From the IMG/VR virus record IMGVR_UViG_3300005613_000273, positions 1-31,311 of that record: a stretch of DNA of 31,311 nt; one strand, 5' to 3'. The translations under genes and the position numbers were made by a program. This stretch comes from a virus. Below are positions 28,694 through 31,311 of the stretch, in pieces. Under the pieces are notes generated by a model. It had not been told where the DNA came from, did not search any database, and saw only the letters and a list, made by a program, of their open reading frames with translations. Numbering within the stretch: the first letter of the stretch is position 1; every line of letters starts with the position of its first letter.

Positions 28694-29129
28694 AAGTTTT
28701 TTTACTCTTTGTTTTTTTAACGACTTCTTCCGTTTCCGTCGAGGGAAGGCATAGAGGAAGTTTGCATATTTCCTCATACTCACGAGCCGCGATACTTTGT
28801 TCGTGGTTATAACTAAGCCATTCCCAAATAATGTCTTCTCTTTCTTGATTCCAAAAAGTTTGAGATCTATACCACAGCAGCCAGTCAATATCGGACTTTG
28901 CCAGGTTGCAGGTAGGGCAAGCGGCTAACAGATTACCCCTTTTCGTAGAACCTCCTTTGGCTCTAGGAATAATATGATCTAAAGTATGCGCTCTTGTATC
29001 TCCGCAATATGCACACTTATTGCCCCAGGCTTCAATTATGTCTTTTCTAAACTTTTTACGGGCGTTTCTCCGCTGAAGACAACTGAGATTAAAAACAAGC
29101 TCATTCTCTTCGGAGGCGCTCACGCACAA
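28683..29129 (-). CDS. HNH endonuclease with zinc Cys pairs (148 aa)
   Basis: The minus-strand frame starts at TTG 29129 or GTG 29123; no ATG precedes the domain. The 148-residue product has a classic HNH: CAYCG (Cys39, Cys42), LDHIIPRAKGG (Asp51, His52), RGNLLAACPTCNLAKSD with Asn66, Cys71, Cys74 and Asn75. It is a free-standing HNH nuclease, likely a homing or DNA-processing enzyme. The C-terminus is Lys/Ser-rich. It faces the holin-like gene with an 11-base overlap. Confidence 0.82.
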   Translation of the reverse strand: MCVSASEENELVFNLSCLQRRNARKKFRKDIIEAWGNKCAYCGDTRAHTLDHIIPRAKGGSTKRGNLLAACPTCNLAKSDIDWLLWYRSQTFWNQEREDIIWEWLSYNHEQSIAAREYEEICKLPLCLPSTETEEVVKKTKSKKTSTS

Positions 29130-29250
29130 GAAGCGTCTAAGTATAGTTTACTCCAAACAAAAACACAAAATTTAAAAATGTAAATAAATAAGACACAAGG
29201 TAGCGGCTGCGCGTTCTGTGCGTTAGAATAAACCTGATTTATTAACATAA

Positions 29251-30105
29251 ATGTCCACAACACTTCAACTTGCCTGGGTCCAGTTCAAAGCCGAACGAGC
29301 TGTCACTCTTTGTCCTACGAGTTTAACCGCAGATTATAAGCAGGTAGAAAAGTGGATAAACCGATGTCCAATCACAAATTTGGAAGAAGGCCGCCAAGTT
29401 ATGACTTGGGTACTAGGACAAAAACCGATTAAATCAAGTCGCAGAGTCGCTATGTACGTAAAAAGTCTCTACAAGTGGGCCGCTAGCGAAGACATTGCTT
29501 TATTAACAAAAAATCCTATAACAACTTTTAAAATGCCAAAACCTCCTCAAGAAGATATCGATGTTATCGTTATTCCTCAAAAAGAAACTTCAATAGTTTT
29601 AAGTGCTTTAGCCTCACGTTTTACAAGAAATGGGGCTAATTGGGCTCACTATGCAGAATTTATGCTTCAAACAGCAATGCGTACAGGCGAAGTCCGAGCC
29701 TTAAAGTGGGATGATATAAAAGAAAATAAAATATTAGTACATTGCAACTACACTTTAACCCACGGGCACAAAGATTCCACAAAAACAAACCGTAAGCGTT
29801 GGGTTCCTCTGAACTCAAGGGCTCAAGAGATCATACAACAAACTAAAAAAGTTGAAGATTATATATTTCCTTGGAATAGACTTGCTTTTCAGAGTTACTT
29901 TTACGACAGGATGTGTGAGCTGCACTCAACAGGTGCAATTGAAAACAGATATAGACCTTATGATCTGAGACACACGGCAATTAGTCGCTGGCTAGAGGCA
30001 CAAATCCCGGTGGCTCAAGTTGCAAATTGGGCAGGTAATAGCTCCGAAATTATCTGGCAACATTATGTAAACGTCACTAAAGAATACGAAATGCCCCTTT
30101 TATAG
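29251..30105 (+). CDS. int: tyrosine recombinase (integrase)
   Basis: ATG 29251, 284 residues. A SAM-like core-binding N-terminal half precedes the catalytic domain. Catalytic positions: Arg149 (TGEVRALKW), Lys178 (DSTKTN), Tyr237-Asp-Leu-Arg240 (box II, normally HxxR), Asn263 (AGNSS, normally GHSS) and Tyr272 (HYVN). The box II His is Tyr and the GH His is Asn. The GN form is known in cyanobacterial integrase-like proteins, so activity is plausible. It would mediate site-specific integration. It overlaps the convergent tail-fibre-like gene by 6 bases. Confidence 0.9.
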   Translation: MSTTLQLAWVQFKAERAVTLCPTSLTADYKQVEKWINRCPITNLEEGRQVMTWVLGQKPIKSSRRVAMYVKSLYKWAASEDIALLTKNPITTFKMPKPPQEDIDVIVIPQKETSIVLSALASRFTRNGANWAHYAEFMLQTAMRTGEVRALKWDDIKENKILVHCNYTLTHGHKDSTKTNRKRWVPLNSRAQEIIQQTKKVEDYIFPWNRLAFQSYFYDRMCELHSTGAIENRYRPYDLRHTAISRWLEAQIPVAQVANWAGNSSEIIWQHYVNVTKEYEMPLL

Positions 30106-30717
30106 AATTATTGTGTCTTCGCCACTGCTGCCAAATAAAACTGAACTACTGATTCCACCTGTGCTGCTTACACCAGTAAATATGGCATCTGTGCTTACTC
30201 CGGTAAGCCCGGAATCAGAAGTGCTTCCTGTAGCGGTCTCACTCACAACTACAGGTTGTTCTTGAGGAGGCCAAACAGGATAACCAGAACCGGTGATGTA
30301 AGTCGCTAGTTCGTCAGTAGTTGTAGTTGTGGTTATATAAACTACTTTTTCGTTACAACATGTACGTACATTTTGACGCCAAGATTGAACCCCGCTTGGG
30401 ACAGGTGTTCCGTTATCAACCATACGAACCACGGCCCAATCGGAAGGGCTTAAAAGAGTATTTGCAGTCGTTCTTGTTTGATCTACCCAACCTGAAACTA
30501 ATACACCGTGATCTTTTGGAATTAAAGTTCCGCTGGCGGTATAACCCCAATAAAAGCGCTGATCGTAATAAGGACTAGGAGGATCAGGAACCTCAGTTAT
30601 ACCTATTGCTGTTCTTTCCTCAGGGGAAGCTAAACGCAACCAATTTGCAGGGTAAAGAGTATCCCCTGCTTCAAAAGGAACATCTAGTGGTAAAGGGTGG
30701 CCGTTTAAAACAAACAC
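30100..30717 (-). CDS. tail-fibre-like virion protein (205 aa)
   Basis: GTG 30717, 205 residues. The N-terminus (PFEAGDTLYPANWLRLASPE) shares a motif with the 14970 adhesin: PFxAGDTxxPxNxLxL, then PEERxAxGITE. A middle section (YYDQRFYWG; LVSGWVDQTRTTANTLLSP; DWAVVRMVDNG) resembles a domain of phage tail-fibre and tail-tip proteins. The Thr/Ser/Gly-rich C-terminus looks unstructured or beta-rich. No signal peptide. It is read as a receptor-binding or tail protein. Confidence 0.7.
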   Translation of the reverse strand: MFVLNGHPLPLDVPFEAGDTLYPANWLRLASPEERTAIGITEVPDPPSPYYDQRFYWGYTASGTLIPKDHGVLVSGWVDQTRTTANTLLSPSDWAVVRMVDNGTPVPSGVQSWRQNVRTCCNEKVVYITTTTTTDELATYITGSGYPVWPPQEQPVVVSETATGSTSDSGLTGVSTDAIFTGVSSTGGISSSVLFGSSGEDTIIL

Positions 30718-30740
30718 GATAACGTATTTTTTTACGTACT

Positions 30741-31139
30741 TTAATTATAATCAAATTCAGGGCAGTCAGAAACCCAAGAACCGCATATTCTAAGTTCACC
30801 TCCTAGTAGCTCTTGAGCACTACTTCCATCAGGTGGCTTTTCAGAAGAAAAAGAAGGACTTAATCTAACTTCTTTGTCTTGTGTTGCCTTCTCGTATTGT
30901 CTAATGGCTTCATCCACGTCGCGAATTACTCTTCTATTTAAAAGAACAGGATCGTTTATTATGAAGTCGTTTAAAGGTTTGCTGGGGATATTTCTTTGAA
31001 TTTCGTCAACGGCATCATAAATTTTATCTTCGGGTATACCTGTACACTGTGACACCAACGTTACAATCGTGGTAAATAAAACGCCTATAAAAGCGTATGT
31101 GTAAATATTTTTTGTTTTTTTGCCAAAATTAAAGTTCAT
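30741..31139 (-). CDS. single-span membrane protein (132 aa)
   Basis: ATG 31139 is chosen over an upstream start at 31154. The product has a short basic N-terminus (NFNFGKKTKN), one hydrophobic span (YAFIGVLFTTIVTLVSQ), then a mostly helical and Pro/Ser-rich domain. The C-terminus contains two Cys (CGSWVSDCPEF). It is likely anchored in the membrane, with the bulk exposed on one side. It lies between the tail-fibre-like gene and another minus-strand gene. The family is unknown. Confidence 0.55.
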   Translation of the reverse strand: MNFNFGKKTKNIYTYAFIGVLFTTIVTLVSQCTGIPEDKIYDAVDEIQRNIPSKPLNDFIINDPVLLNRRVIRDVDEAIRQYEKATQDKEVRLSPSFSSEKPPDGSSAQELLGGELRICGSWVSDCPEFDYN

Positions 31140-31173
31140 TTTACAAAGACACAATACTGATTAGTGAGTTCGA

Positions 31174-31311
31174 CTACTCTTTATATTCGTCTTCAAAACA
31201 AAAGATATTATCTAATTCGAGCCAAATAGCGTCTTCAATTGCCACGTGGATTGAGTCCTCGCATGGATTTTCGGTGTGTTTATAAGCTCGACGATATCCC
31301 GCTCGAATGCC
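31174..31311 (-). CDS. 3' end of an unknown minus-strand protein (partial)
   Basis: The minus-strand frame is open from the window edge to a TAG at 31174-31176 and encodes 45 C-terminal residues with an acidic end (DNIFCFEDEYKE). The start lies beyond the window. No domain is visible in the fragment. Confidence 0.55.
   Translation of the reverse strand, partial: GIRAGYRRAYKHTENPCEDSIHVAIEDAIWLELDNIFCFEDEYKE

Overview
The window looks like part of the genome of a double-stranded DNA cyanophage, or an integrated relative of one. The supporting features are dense small genes with overlapping stops and starts, a phage replication set, a phage endolysin, ThyX, HNH proteins and a tyrosine integrase. 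There are no rRNA genes, complete tRNA genes or host metabolic genes. Composition is AT-rich. A small minus-strand gene at 18726-19004 reads as NblA, the phycobilisome degradation adaptor. If that is right, the host is a phycobilisome-bearing cyanobacterium (Synechococcus-like or freshwater) rather than Prochlorococcus. Terminase, portal and capsid genes are not visible, so this is only part of the genome.

Layout. (1) 1-4.5 kb: a run of small, mostly unknown plus-strand genes with SD-less A/C-rich leaders. It includes a Cys-rich conserved phage protein, a YkgJ-like Cys-cluster protein, two buried minus-strand micro-ORFs, a 333-bp AT-rich divergent intergenic region, and the 3' half of a tRNA-like element. 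(2) 4.5-9.9 kb, after a strong terminator: a MoxR-type AAA+ ATPase and a VWA (MIDAS) protein, preceded by a coiled-coil protein and two unknown proteins. (3) 9.9-12.5 kb: small unknown genes, a two-gene minus-strand unit with a divergent promoter region, then another terminator. (4) 12.5-18.4 kb: family A DNA polymerase, a tail-fibre-like adhesin with DUF5648-type repeats, an HNH-like/HTH protein, an OB-fold SSB-like protein and a partner, ending at a terminator. (5) 18.4-24.2 kb: a zinc-ribbon/HTH regulator, nblA on the minus strand with a promoter and dyad, a degenerate methyltransferase-like protein, a PD-(D/E)XK nuclease, a primase-SF3 helicase, and a membrane-anchored winged-helix-like protein. 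(6) 24.2-31.3 kb: mostly minus strand, with thyX, small virion-like proteins, a GH24 plus C39-like endolysin, a beta-rich protein, an HNH nuclease and a tail-fibre-like protein. The plus-strand genes here are two small membrane proteins (possible holin/spanin roles) and the integrase.

How it may work together (inference): polymerase, SSB-like protein, primase-helicase and nuclease form the replisome. ThyX supplies dTMP, and NblA would release amino acids by dismantling phycobilisomes. The MoxR-VWA module is a chaperone-like or conflict system of unknown target. The right end begins the lysis and virion region. An integrase together with a tRNA 3'-half-like sequence suggests capacity for lysogeny, although the two lie 25 kb apart. 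All statements come from reading the sequence; no searches were run.
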